From assembly GCF_900172275.1 (NCBI RefSeq), contig NZ_FWFT01000001.1, positions 1-64,000 of the forward strand: a stretch of 64,000 nucleotides of DNA, written 5' to 3'. The stretch is from Pseudooctadecabacter jejudonensis (GTDB lineage: Bacteria; Pseudomonadota; Alphaproteobacteria; Rhodobacterales; Rhodobacteraceae). Position 1 is the first letter of the stretch. Each line of letters starts with the position of its first letter. A model generated the notes under the pieces. That model was given only the letters and a program-made list of their open reading frames with translations, was not told where the DNA came from and searched no databases. A program made the position numbers and the translations under genes. Shown in pieces: positions 26,145-35,141 of this stretch.

Positions 26145-27017
26145 ATGACCAAGTGGTTTGAAGAACACTTGCCGAAATTGGTATTGGCCCCCTCGTTCAT
26201 CGTTGTCCTGATTTTCGTCTACGGCTTTATCGGCTGGACGGCCTGGGTTTCGTTTACGCGGTCGCGCCTTTTGCCAAGATACGAGCTTGACGGGTTCATC
26301 CAGTATGACCGTCTTTTTGACTCTCCCCGCTGGGACACAGCGTTTAGCAACCTGTTTGTGTTTGGCTTTCTGTTCATTGTGATTGCAATGATCCTTGGCC
26401 TCATTCTTGCTATTTTGCTGGATCAGAACATCCGCACCGAGGGTGCAATTCGCACGATCTACCTCTATCCGATGGCCCTTTCGATGATTGTGACCGGTAC
26501 GGCGTGGAAGTGGATCCTGAACCCAGGTCTGGGCCTTGAGGCGACGGTGCGCGGCTGGGGCTTTGAGGACTTCACCTTCGACTGGCTCGTGAACCCTGAC
26601 ATGGCGATTTATACGGTTGTCATTGCCGCGATCTGGCAAAGCTCGGGCTTTGTGATGGCCTTGTTCCTGGCTGGCCTGCGGTCGGTGGATCAAGAGATCA
26701 TCAAGGCCGCACAGGTCGATGGTATCCCCACATGGCGGGTCTACACGGCGATCATCATCCCCGCGATGGCCCCGATCTTTCTGTCCGCCTTTATCGTGCT
26801 GTCACACCTCGCGATCAAAAGCTTTGACCTTGTTATCGCGCTGACCGGCGGTGGCCCCGGCTACGCCACAGATCTGCCCGCCACGTATATGTACACGATG
26901 GCATTTTCGCGCGGTGACATTGGGCAGGCTGCAAGTTCCGCCATGATCATGATGGCCGTCGTGTTCACGATTGTTGTGCCTTACCTCTATTCCGAATTGA
27001 GGACCAAAGATGACTGA
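26145..27017 (+). CDS. gtsB: sugar ABC transporter permease, MalF type
   Basis: This 290-residue inner-membrane protein has six predicted TM helices and the ABC-permease EAA loop (EIIKAAQVDGIPTWRVYTAIIIP near 185-207) that contacts the ATPase. It pairs with the next gene product to form the channel for the sugar bound by GtsA. Its 3' end overlaps the next gene by 8 bases. Confidence 0.92.
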   Translation: MTKWFEEHLPKLVLAPSFIVVLIFVYGFIGWTAWVSFTRSRLLPRYELDGFIQYDRLFDSPRWDTAFSNLFVFGFLFIVIAMILGLILAILLDQNIRTEGAIRTIYLYPMALSMIVTGTAWKWILNPGLGLEATVRGWGFEDFTFDWLVNPDMAIYTVVIAAIWQSSGFVMALFLAGLRSVDQEIIKAAQVDGIPTWRVYTAIIIPAMAPIFLSAFIVLSHLAIKSFDLVIALTGGGPGYATDLPATYMYTMAFSRGDIGQAASSAMIMMAVVFTIVVPYLYSELRTKDD

Positions 27018-27903
27018 TATCTCTTACACGCCGCCTCAGTCGGGCAGCCGTATGGCAAAGATTGTGCTGCGTTGGGGCCTTTACCTGATGCTGGGTGTCT
27101 TCATCCTGTTCTATCTGATGCCGCTGTTCGTCATGATCACGACATCCTTCAAGAGCCTTGATGAAATCCGCACGGGAGACCTGATTTCGCTTCCCCGCGA
27201 AGTCACGCTGGAGGCCTGGCGCACCGCCTGGTCCGAAGCCTGCACAGGCATTCAGTGCGAAGGCGTGCGTCCTTATTTCTGGAATTCGGTTCTGATTGCG
27301 ATCCCTGCGGTTCTGATATCAACCCTGATTGGTGCCCTGAATGGATACGTTGTAGCGCAGTGGCGCTTTAGGGGGGCCAACCTGTTCTTTGCGCTGATGC
27401 TTTTTGGGTGCTTCATTCCGTTTCAGGTGGTTTTGCTGCCCATGGCCCGCATGTTGGGTCTGATGGGGATGGCTGGAACCATACCGGGGCTGATCTTTGT
27501 CCATGTCATCTACGGGCTGGGGTTCACCACATTGTTTTTCCGGAACTACTACGTGTCGATCCCGTCTGAGCTGACGAAGGCCGCCAAGGTCGATGGGGCA
27601 GGGTTCTTCCGCATCTTTTGGTCGATCTTCTTGCCGCTGTCCTTGCCGATCATCGTCGTGACCGTCATCTGGCAGTTCACCCAGATCTGGAATGACTTCC
27701 TGTTCGGCGTGTCCTTCAGCCAAGCAGGCACACAGCCTGTGACGGTCGCCCTCAACAACATCGTAAACTCAACCACTGGCGTCAAAGCTTACAACGTGGA
27801 TATGGCCGCCGCGATCATCGCAGCCCTGCCGACCTTGTTTGTCTATGTCGTCGCTGGCAAATATTTCGTCCGCGGTCTGACCGCTGGATCCGTGAAAGGA
27901 TAA
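27010..27903 (+). CDS. gtsC: sugar ABC transporter permease, MalG type
   Basis: A 297-residue integral membrane protein with six TM helices. The EAA loop is ELTKAAKVDGAGFFRIFWSIFLP near 194-216, and the C-terminus KYFVRGLTAGSVKG is characteristic of MalG-like permeases. It overlaps gtsB and lies 4 bases before the ATPase gene. Confidence 0.92.
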   Translation: MTDISYTPPQSGSRMAKIVLRWGLYLMLGVFILFYLMPLFVMITTSFKSLDEIRTGDLISLPREVTLEAWRTAWSEACTGIQCEGVRPYFWNSVLIAIPAVLISTLIGALNGYVVAQWRFRGANLFFALMLFGCFIPFQVVLLPMARMLGLMGMAGTIPGLIFVHVIYGLGFTTLFFRNYYVSIPSELTKAAKVDGAGFFRIFWSIFLPLSLPIIVVTVIWQFTQIWNDFLFGVSFSQAGTQPVTVALNNIVNSTTGVKAYNVDMAAAIIAALPTLFVYVVAGKYFVRGLTAGSVKG

Positions 27904-27907
27904 CTCC

Positions 27908-29005
27908 ATGGCTCCCATCCTCGAAATCAACAACCTGTTCAAAAGCTATGGGTCGGTTGAAATTCTCAAAGACATCAACGTGTCCATCGAACAGGGGGAC
28001 TTTCTTGTTCTGGTCGGCCCCTCCGGTTGCGGCAAATCCACCTTGCTGAACTGCATCGCAGGGCTTGAGCCGATCTCGGGCGGCACGCTGAGCATCAGCG
28101 GGCGTGACATGACCCACGTCAACCCCAAGGACCGAGACATCGCCATGGTGTTCCAGTCTTACGCGCTTTATCCGACGATGACCGTTGCCAAAAACATCAC
28201 CTTTGGCATGAAGGTGCGCGGCGTCGATCAGGCCACGCAGGACGAAAAGCTGAAACAGGTCGCAGGCCAGTTGCAGATTGAACCGTTGTTGGATCGCAAA
28301 CCGGGTCAACTGTCCGGCGGCCAGCGACAGCGCGTCGCCATGGGCCGTGCGCTGGTTCGTGACCCCAAACTGTTCTTGTTTGACGAACCGCTGTCCAACC
28401 TTGATGCCAAACTGCGCGTTGAAATGCGGACCGAAATCAAAGCTCTGCACCAGCGCCTTGGCGCGTCCATGGTCTATGTGACCCACGACCAGATTGAGGC
28501 GATGACACTGGCGACCAAGATTGTGGTGATGAAAGGGGGCGTTATCCAACAGATCGGCACCCCGTCCGAGATCTATAATCACCCGGCCAACCTGTTTGTG
28601 GCGGACTTCATGGGCAGCCCCGCGATGAACCTGATCCCGGCCACGACCCGGATGAACGGGAAGGGCCTGGAGGTTGAAATCGCTCGCGCCAACGGGACCC
28701 CGATCACTTTGATCGACACCAACAACAAGGACCTGCCCGAGAATGTGATCCTCGGCGTGCGTCCTGAAGACATCGCTGACGCATCGTTGCGCGGTGGTGA
28801 AGGGCGTCAGGAAGCCGATTGCATGATCGACATCGTAGAGCCTGCGGGCGCTGACACCTATGCGGTGATGCAGCTGGGCGGAAAGCACGTGACGGCACGT
28901 CTGCACGCTGAAACGGGTGCTGTGGCCGGACAACACCTCAACCTCGCGTTCGATCTGGGCAAAGTGTCTTACTTTGCGCCGGATACGGGCGAACGGTTGA
29001 ATTAA
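27908..29005 (+). CDS. gtsD: sugar ABC transporter ATP-binding protein (UgpC/MalK family)
   Basis: A 365-residue ATPase with Walker A GPSGCGKST at 38-45, signature LSGGQRQRVAMGRALV, Walker B LFLFDEPLSNLDA, and switch His in YVTHDQ. The C-terminal ~130 residues are a TOBE/OB regulatory domain as in MalK. It energises GtsBC. Operon member, 4 bases after gtsC and 4 before glk. Confidence 0.94.
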   Translation: MAPILEINNLFKSYGSVEILKDINVSIEQGDFLVLVGPSGCGKSTLLNCIAGLEPISGGTLSISGRDMTHVNPKDRDIAMVFQSYALYPTMTVAKNITFGMKVRGVDQATQDEKLKQVAGQLQIEPLLDRKPGQLSGGQRQRVAMGRALVRDPKLFLFDEPLSNLDAKLRVEMRTEIKALHQRLGASMVYVTHDQIEAMTLATKIVVMKGGVIQQIGTPSEIYNHPANLFVADFMGSPAMNLIPATTRMNGKGLEVEIARANGTPITLIDTNNKDLPENVILGVRPEDIADASLRGGEGRQEADCMIDIVEPAGADTYAVMQLGGKHVTARLHAETGAVAGQHLNLAFDLGKVSYFAPDTGERLN

Positions 29006-29009
29006 ACCC

Positions 29010-29921
29010 GTGCGGCTGGTTGCGGATATTGGTGGCACCAACGCCCGTGTGGCGTTGTGCGCGAAAGGCGTTATCGACGACACGTCAATCGAACGGTATT
29101 CCAACGCCGATTGGGATAGCCTAGATGACCTGCTGCGCGCCTATCGCGGCGCGCAGCGCGGTGCGGGGATCGATGAAATGGTCATTGCGGTTGCGGGGCC
29201 CGTGCACGCGGGCCGCGCGCGATTGACCAACCGCAACTGGACGATCAATGCAGATGCAATGAAACAGGACTTCGCGTGCAAGCGCGTGGTTTTGCTGAAT
29301 GATCTTGGGGCCTTGGGACATGCTGTGCCTGTGTTTGGCGCAGATCACGTGACGCAGGTGTGCGGGGGAGACCTGCCCCGTGAACCCGACGGTCAGGCGT
29401 TGGTTGTGGGGATCGGCACCGGGTTCAACATCTCTCAGGTGATCTGCAAAGATGGGGCAACGGTGTGTCCGCCCGCAGAAGCGGGGCATGTGTCGATGCC
29501 GTCCGCGATCTTGGCTGAACTGGTCGAACATGGCTGTAATCCAGCCCTGTTTCCGACAATCGAGACCTTGTTTTCAGGCCGTGGCCTGACAGCCTTTTGT
29601 CGCGCGGTCACAGGCGCGGGCAGGCTCACGGGGGAAATGGCTGTGCAGGCGTACGCAACGGACGGCGCCCCCAACACCAAGGCTGCGATTGACCTTTATG
29701 CGCGGCTGTTGGGTTTGTTGTTGCGTGAATTTTCACTCAGCTACATGCCGACGCAGGGCATTTTTCTTGCGGGCAGCGTGGCGCGCGCCATTGTGGGATG
29801 CGCGTCGGATCCGCTTGTCACCGTCCTGAAAATGCCCTGCAGGTTTCGGGCGGACAGCACACCTGCGCTGTATGTGATTGAACAAGATGGCGCAGCCCTT
29901 TTGGGCAGCGCACGGTACTGA
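29010..29921 (+). CDS. glk: glucokinase
   Basis: A 303-residue Glk-family (ASKHA fold) hexokinase. The phosphate loop ADIGGTNARVAL is near 4-15, NDLGALGHAVP provides the catalytic Asp, and VGIGTGFN the second nucleotide motif. It phosphorylates glucose after import and lacks the ROK-type zinc Cys cluster. GTG start 4 bases past gtsD. Its presence at the operon end strongly supports glucose as the transported sugar. Confidence 0.92.
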   Translation: MRLVADIGGTNARVALCAKGVIDDTSIERYSNADWDSLDDLLRAYRGAQRGAGIDEMVIAVAGPVHAGRARLTNRNWTINADAMKQDFACKRVVLLNDLGALGHAVPVFGADHVTQVCGGDLPREPDGQALVVGIGTGFNISQVICKDGATVCPPAEAGHVSMPSAILAELVEHGCNPALFPTIETLFSGRGLTAFCRAVTGAGRLTGEMAVQAYATDGAPNTKAAIDLYARLLGLLLREFSLSYMPTQGIFLAGSVARAIVGCASDPLVTVLKMPCRFRADSTPALYVIEQDGAALLGSARY

Positions 29922-29974
29922 TCTGGAACGTGGGTTGGCGCAGACCATGGTGCGCCGGTGACGATCGGCCGCAG

Positions 29975-30004
29975 CCGTCGCGCTGGGCGTTCGAAGCGCG
30001 ACGG
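29975..30004. terminator. strong hairpin between convergent glk and GS-like genes
   Basis: Arms CCGTCGCGCT (29975-29984) and AGCGCGACGG (29995-30004) form a perfect 10-bp stem with a 10-base loop between the two converging stops. No T-run follows on either strand; bidirectional termination or RNA end protection is likely. Confidence 0.55.
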
Positions 30005-30009
30005 TCCGG

Positions 30010-31284
30010 TCAGACAAACGGAAGATAAAAGTCGCGGACCTCATCGACGCTTTTGCCGGTCAAGCGTTTGAATTCATCCCGTTTCAGGTACAGCAACGCG
30101 TCGCAGTACAATTCGCCAATCGCTTTGCGCAGTGCGACGTCATGGTCCAAAGCATCAAGGGATTTGTCCAAACCGGCCGGCACATGACGTTTTTCGCGCA
30201 CGTTTTCCCAGCCGTCCAAATCCTCGGCTGGTTGCAGGGGCATCTTGTTGACGTAGCCCAAGCGGGCCGCCTGTAGAACGGAGGCCACGGCCTGATACGG
30301 GTTGGTCGCGCAATCGGCCATACGGTGTTCAAGACGTGCGGATTTGGGCGATTTGGTCGATGTTCGTGTGGTGACCAAGCGGTGATCTTCGGCCCAGTTT
30401 GCCCAGTAGCCCGCCAAGCCGCCCGCGGTCAGGCGGTCATAGCTGTTGACCGTCGTGGCCAGAAGACCGGCAAGCGCGGGGTGGTGGTGGATCAACCCCG
30501 CCACGCAGTGTTTTGCCAGATCAGACAGGCCACCGTTGGGCGCAATGGCGTTGTGTCCGTTTGTGTCATTGAAGCTGAAGTTCACATGCAAACCGGACCC
30601 GCCGCGATCCGGCACGGGTTTGGGAAGAAATGTCAGCAGCAGGCCCTTTTTCAACCCGATCTCACGCGCCATTGTTCGCAGCAGAAAGGCATCGTCGCAG
30701 GCTTTGACAGCGCCATCAAACCGAAGTGTCAGTTCGAACTGACCATTGTCGAATTCGCCGTTCATGCTCTCGATCGGGATGTCGGCGGCGTAGGCGGCCT
30801 CCCAGATGTCATCCATGACGCCCTTCGGATCACCTTCGGGGCCAGTGCTGTAGACGAAGGCGCCAGGGGTGTCATAGGGACGCCAAATGCCGTCTTCGTC
30901 GCGCTGGAAAATGAAGGCTTCGGTCTCAAGCCCGATCATGGGGGAGAACCCAAGGCTTTCCCAGTCCGACACTGCACGTTTGAGGGCGCCGCGCTGACAC
31001 AAGCCAAAAGGCATGTCACCTGCATAAAGGTCGCCAAGGGCGATCTCCGTGCCGGGTTGCCATCCTTTGCGTCGTTCGGCGTCCAGCACCAATTCCATAT
31101 CCGGCACGCCGTTGAAGAAATCGCAGCCCGGAACCGTTACAAGTTCGCGGTCATACGACACCGCAAACGCACCGCGCGCAAACCCAACCGTCCCACCGGC
31201 GGCCACATCCACGGGCACATATTTGCCGCGGGGCAGGTTAAGGTAATCGCAAAAGAGCGCCCGCGTCCGGTTGATATTCGTCAT
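30010..31284 (-). CDS. glutamine synthetase-family ligase (gamma-glutamyl-amine synthetase-like)
   Basis: This 424-residue GS catalytic-domain protein has GLETEAFIF, the GEFDNGQFELTLR glutamate-binding region, SGLHVNFSF, and SARLEHRMAD (Arg/Glu active site). It is shorter and more divergent than housekeeping GlnA and lacks the adenylylation Tyr loop. Members of this branch glutamylate amines such as putrescine, ethanolamine or isopropylamine. It follows tctC in the leftward TTT operon, so it may act on the imported compound. Substrate unknown. Confidence 0.83.
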   Translation of the reverse strand: MTNINRTRALFCDYLNLPRGKYVPVDVAAGGTVGFARGAFAVSYDRELVTVPGCDFFNGVPDMELVLDAERRKGWQPGTEIALGDLYAGDMPFGLCQRGALKRAVSDWESLGFSPMIGLETEAFIFQRDEDGIWRPYDTPGAFVYSTGPEGDPKGVMDDIWEAAYAADIPIESMNGEFDNGQFELTLRFDGAVKACDDAFLLRTMAREIGLKKGLLLTFLPKPVPDRGGSGLHVNFSFNDTNGHNAIAPNGGLSDLAKHCVAGLIHHHPALAGLLATTVNSYDRLTAGGLAGYWANWAEDHRLVTTRTSTKSPKSARLEHRMADCATNPYQAVASVLQAARLGYVNKMPLQPAEDLDGWENVREKRHVPAGLDKSLDALDHDVALRKAIGELYCDALLYLKRDEFKRLTGKSVDEVRDFYLPFV

Positions 31285-31319
31285 GTTTTTGGCCTTTGTC
31301 GCGCGTTCGTGTGGGACGT

Positions 31320-31347
31320 GCCTGCCCGTCGCACTGGACGGGCAGGC
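31320..31347 (-). terminator. 11-bp-stem hairpin between tctC and GS-like gene
   Basis: GCCTGCCCGTC (31320-31330) and GACGGGCAGGC (31337-31347) pair perfectly with a 6-base loop, 10 bases after the tctC stop. There is no T-run. It probably stabilises the tctC transcript or partly terminates before the ligase gene. Confidence 0.5.
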
Positions 31348-31356
31348 AACAGGGCC

Positions 31357-32298
31357 TTACTGGCCGATTGCTTCCATCATGCCGGTCACGACCTCGCGGT
31401 CATTTGCGACGCGACCAGCCGCAGTGGCCGCATCTTGCCAGTATACGCCAGCACCCGTTTCGATCATCAGTTGCTGGGCGGCCTCAGAGGCCATGGTCTC
31501 TTCGGCAATGGCAGCAAGGGTATCGACCACCTCTTGCGGGGTGCCCTTTGTGACAAAAAGGCCGTTCCACAATTCAAGATCTTCGATGCCGGCTTGGGAC
31601 GACAAGGTTTCGACGCCGTCCAGCTTTGCGATGGGATCATTACCGATGTTGGCCAGGATGTTCAGGTCATCGAGGCAGGGTTCGATCAAGGCCAAAGTGG
31701 TGTTGATCACATCCGCGTCGCCCGCAGACAGCGTGTTGCAATCCAGCAGGTCAAAGGCGGAATCGTCCGCAAATTCAAAATCCATCGCTTGGGCGGCTGC
31801 AAAAGAGGCCACTGTGGGCGTCAGGCTGGCGCCGAAATGGCCCAGCACAACATCGTTGTCTTGGGCGTAGGCCGCAAGCTCTGCCATGTTGCTGTAGGGC
31901 GCATCACCAGAGGCTGCCAGAACGAAGGGATAGGTCAAAAAGATCCCGACGGGAACAAAGCTGTCCATTTCGATGCCGATGTCGATGAGGGGGCCCACAA
32001 TTGGAACAACGCCCACAAAGGATCCCACAACAGTGCCATCCGCAGGGGCAGCGAGGACTTCAAGCGCGCCGGGGAAGGGGCCGTCGCCGCCACCGGGTTT
32101 GTTCACCACAGAGACGGACACGCCGGTCTTTTCTTGCATGTTCGCGGCAATCATCCGTGTGAGGATGTCTTCAAAATCACCCGGAGGGAATGGCACCACA
32201 AATTGCACAGGTGATGTGGGGTATTCTGCATAGGCCGGCAGGGCACCCACGAGGGCGGTTGTCGCAGCCAAAGCGGCCGTAAGTGCGAGATTTTTCAT
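31357..32298 (-). CDS. tctC: TTT transporter substrate-binding protein (TctC family)
   Basis: A periplasmic protein of 313 residues with a clear signal peptide (MKNLALTAALAATTALVGA, cleavage about residue 24 after AYA). The mature start YPTSPVQFVVPFPPGD and the KPGGGDG loop are typical of Bug/TctC proteins that bind carboxylates through water molecules. Four Cys occur in the mature part, unusual for the family. Encoded after tctB and tctA rather than first. Ligand not predictable; linkage to a GS-like ligase hints at an amino or carboxylic compound. Confidence 0.9.
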   Translation of the reverse strand: MKNLALTAALAATTALVGALPAYAEYPTSPVQFVVPFPPGDFEDILTRMIAANMQEKTGVSVSVVNKPGGGDGPFPGALEVLAAPADGTVVGSFVGVVPIVGPLIDIGIEMDSFVPVGIFLTYPFVLAASGDAPYSNMAELAAYAQDNDVVLGHFGASLTPTVASFAAAQAMDFEFADDSAFDLLDCNTLSAGDADVINTTLALIEPCLDDLNILANIGNDPIAKLDGVETLSSQAGIEDLELWNGLFVTKGTPQEVVDTLAAIAEETMASEAAQQLMIETGAGVYWQDAATAAGRVANDREVVTGMMEAIGQ

Positions 32299-32320
32299 TA
32301 TAGTCTCCCTTGTTGTTAGG

Positions 32321-33817
32321 TCATGTTTGATAATTCGTGCGTCTGTTTTTGATCGACGTCCAAATGATGAATCCTATGACCATGAGGATCACCACGAATA
32401 AGGTGCCCGAAACGGGCCGGTTGATCAGATCAACCGCTGATTTGATTTGCCCCGCGCCAGCGGTCAAACGTTCTACAATGATGGACCCAAGCACAAGGCC
32501 CAGCACAATCGGGACAAGTGGCCAGTCAAGGCGGCGCAGCACGAACCCGATAAAGCCGAAGATAACCGCAAAGATGCAATCCGTCAGGCTGTTGCGGATC
32601 GAATAAACGCCGACGAACGACAAGATCATGATGAACGCGCCCAGAAAACGGTTCGGGATGTAGACCATCTTGGCAATCAGACGTGTTGAAAACAGCAGGG
32701 TGATCAGGACCAACACATTGATGATCAACAGCGCGGTAAACAGGCTGAACAGGAAGTCGGGGTTGTTTTCAAAGATGTCAGGTCCCGGCTTGATCCCAGC
32801 GTCAAAGAACACGACCATCATCATCGCGGTCAGTGCTTCGCCGGGCACGCCCAAGGCCAAAAGGGGGATCATTGCGGCGGCGGGCACCGCGTTGTTGGAT
32901 GTCTCTGATGCGATAAGTCCTTCGGGTGAACCATGGCCGAACCGTGCAGGGTCCTTGGACAAAGACCGTGCCGTTGAATAGCTGAAGAACTGCGCCACGA
33001 ATTCGCCAACACCGGGGATGATGCCCATGATCGTGCCATAGATCGCAGAACACACCGTGATCAATTTGCGCCGAGCGATTTCGCGGAACCCGTTGAGAAG
33101 ACCGCCCGAAATACGGGCCTCGGGCGGGTCATCATCCTTGCCGACCATCAGGTTCAGGGCCTGACTGAGGGCGAAGATCCCGACGATCACCACGATCAGG
33201 TTGAAACCGGAATAGAGGTATTCGATGTCGAAGGTGTATCTGTCGATCTGGCGGGTCGACTGCCGCCCGATCATGGCAATCAGAAAGCCGAACCCGAACA
33301 AAAGCGCCGCAATGCCCATGGTCTGCCGATGTGCGGCAATCAACAACACGCCGCCCAGAATTGCAGCCATCAAGATGTCACGCTGACCAAACAGCGCCCC
33401 AAGATCACGCAGGTATGGTCCAAAGGCGAACAAAGCCAGCAGCGCCATGATGATCGAAAAACAGCCCCCAAAGAATGAGGCAGAATAGGCCAGTGACAGC
33501 GCGCGCGAGGCCTCACCCCGGCGGGTCATAGCGTAGCCGTCATAGGTGGTCAGCGCGTTGACGGGTGTTCCGGGGGTGTTGATCAAAATGGCAGGGACAG
33601 CGCCGCCATACATGGACGACCCATAAACCCCCAAAAGCAAGACAAGACTGACCAGATCATCCAGAAACACCGTGGCGGGCAGCAGGATCGCGATGGCGAT
33701 GGCGGGGCCAATCCCCGGCACCGCACCAATAGCCAAACCACCGACAGACCCGATCAGGATTGCAAGCAGCACGCTGGGTTGCATCAAACTGTCCAAACCT
33801 GTCAGAAACGCCTCCAT
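32321..33817 (-). CDS. tctA: TTT transporter large permease (TctA family)
   Basis: This 498-residue membrane protein has about 12 TM helices and the paired family motifs AIGAVPGIGPA near 32-42 and MGIIPGVGEF near 260, both of the GxxPGxG type. It forms the cation-coupled transport channel. It is 8 bases after tctB and 22 before tctC. Confidence 0.94.
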   Translation of the reverse strand: MEAFLTGLDSLMQPSVLLAILIGSVGGLAIGAVPGIGPAIAIAILLPATVFLDDLVSLVLLLGVYGSSMYGGAVPAILINTPGTPVNALTTYDGYAMTRRGEASRALSLAYSASFFGGCFSIIMALLALFAFGPYLRDLGALFGQRDILMAAILGGVLLIAAHRQTMGIAALLFGFGFLIAMIGRQSTRQIDRYTFDIEYLYSGFNLIVVIVGIFALSQALNLMVGKDDDPPEARISGGLLNGFREIARRKLITVCSAIYGTIMGIIPGVGEFVAQFFSYSTARSLSKDPARFGHGSPEGLIASETSNNAVPAAAMIPLLALGVPGEALTAMMMVVFFDAGIKPGPDIFENNPDFLFSLFTALLIINVLVLITLLFSTRLIAKMVYIPNRFLGAFIMILSFVGVYSIRNSLTDCIFAVIFGFIGFVLRRLDWPLVPIVLGLVLGSIIVERLTAGAGQIKSAVDLINRPVSGTLFVVILMVIGFIIWTSIKNRRTNYQT

Positions 33818-33825
33818 GTGATCCC

Positions 33826-34560
33826 CTAGAAATACGTCAACATGAACGCGCGCGTGGCGTCAGGAAGTTGATCATAAAGCCAAATGTTCAATGGCGTTTT
33901 GATTTGCAGAAACGTGCGAAACGCCAGGACGACGGCGACACTGGATAGGAACCCCGTCATTATCCAGCGGGGGCTGCGATAGCCCAGACGCCATGTCAGA
34001 TAGGTGCCCAAGATCAACGTCGAGACGAGGTAGCCCAGAATGGGCACGATCAGGGTGTAGCCAATAAAATAGGCCACATATTCCAAGGCCGCCACGTATT
34101 TGGTCAGCTCGAAATATGCGCTCGTGGGCAAAAGAAACCGTTTGCGCCATGTGGTTTCTTTCCACGACGCGCGTAAATTCCACAGGGCAGCGGGGACGAG
34201 AATGATCAGGCACAGCAGTGGTGCGACCCATGATTGTTTAACGATCCGGCCCAGACGGGTCACACGGCCTTCGATATCGGCGAGCCCAAATTGATAGGCG
34301 ACGTAGGTTCCCATATCGTCTGGCAGTTTTCTGGCGTCCCAGCCGGTCTGGCTCCCAAAGAACACAAGGAAAAACAAGGCGAGCAAGGCCGCGACGATGG
34401 AGGCCTGAAAATCACCCCGTTTGCGGGAGAAATTGAACAGATCCTCGACTTTGACCTTCTTGTCGGGAGGGCATTCGCTTTGGAAACCGTGGCCTGCCTC
34501 AGCCGGCACGCTTTCATCAAAAAGGTAAAGGTCCGCGCTGGACCCGGCATTGGCCGTCAT
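33826..34560 (-). CDS. tctB: TTT transporter small permease (TctB family), extended
   Basis: A 244-residue protein with a soluble N-terminal region of about 55 residues and four or five TM helices. TctB proteins are usually about 150-170 residues, so this one is enlarged at the N-terminus and middle. The ATG at 34560 is preferred over an in-frame TTG at 34572. Assignment rests mainly on operon position before tctA and on topology. Confidence 0.7.
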   Translation of the reverse strand: MTANAGSSADLYLFDESVPAEAGHGFQSECPPDKKVKVEDLFNFSRKRGDFQASIVAALLALFFLVFFGSQTGWDARKLPDDMGTYVAYQFGLADIEGRVTRLGRIVKQSWVAPLLCLIILVPAALWNLRASWKETTWRKRFLLPTSAYFELTKYVAALEYVAYFIGYTLIVPILGYLVSTLILGTYLTWRLGYRSPRWIMTGFLSSVAVVLAFRTFLQIKTPLNIWLYDQLPDATRAFMLTYF

Positions 34561-34649
34561 CGCACAACCCAATCACGGCGCGCCAAATCATCGAACTGTC
34601 TGCCCAACATCCTTGACCTCCCTCGACAAAGATTAGCGTGTTTTTTGAC

Positions 34650-34663
34650 TTGGCCATGGCCAA
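34650..34663. promoter_or_regulatory. 14-bp perfect palindrome upstream of tctB
   Basis: TTGGCCATGGCCAA is fully self-complementary and lies 90 bases before the tctB start. It is a candidate operator for the TTT operon. No regulator gene is adjacent. Confidence 0.35.
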
Positions 34664-34988
34664 ACCCCAACGGCAGACTGCGAAGAGATAGTTAACATGT
34701 CAAGTATTAATGGCGTGAGCGATGCCCCTATAGGTCTTGCTGGCCCCTCGCATGGCAAATCGACCGGTCGATGTGCTTTGGCATCTCGCCGTGACTGGTG
34801 CAGCGTGGCCCTAGAAGGGGGGATTGGTTTGTCTTTCACGCGTCACGCGCATCCTCTGCATTTGCATTGCGGCAAAACCGACGTAAACACGCCAGACGTA
34901 CATATTGGTGCAGTCAAACCCGTCAGCGTATCGCATCGCATCGGCCCCAAGTTGGAACGCCACTTTGACACAATAATTTCAGAGAGAT

Positions 34989-35005
34989 TTGGCTCCGGCG
35001 GTAGG
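34989..35005. repeat. attL core (tRNA-Asn 3' end duplicate)
   Basis: TTGGCTCCGGCGGTAGG, 17 bp, is identical to 45837-45853. Flanks diverge at once on both sides, as expected for a site-specific recombination core. It contains the complement of the tRNA CCA end and acceptor/T-arm 3' strand. Confidence 0.88.
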
Positions 35006-35141
35006 CAAAAAAACGATATTTCTTGATATGTCCTGTTATGACTAATCTATTAAAATCACTGAACAATCCGACCCTGAATAGGATCAACGCCTAACATCGA
35101 ATATCATGACAGAACGAATTTAATGTCAGATAGGTTGATGG

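Larger units (their letters stand above)
34561..35141. other. gene-poor stretch spanning tctB upstream region, attL and integrase leader
   Basis: No convincing gene. An in-frame ORF at 34697-35026 has no recognisable domain, no good ribosome site, and crosses the attachment core, so it is not called. The stretch holds a perfect 14-bp palindrome (34650-34663), the attL copy (34989-35005), and 136 bases of AT-rich DNA before the integrase start. Confidence 0.7.

Noticed and set aside
30325-32214. 629-residue plus-strand open frame
   Set aside because: Antisense to the GS-like and tctC genes, both of which have clear motifs.
34697-35026. 109-codon ORF beside attL
   Set aside because: It crosses the attachment core, so it would be a host-element fusion; no domain or good ribosome site.
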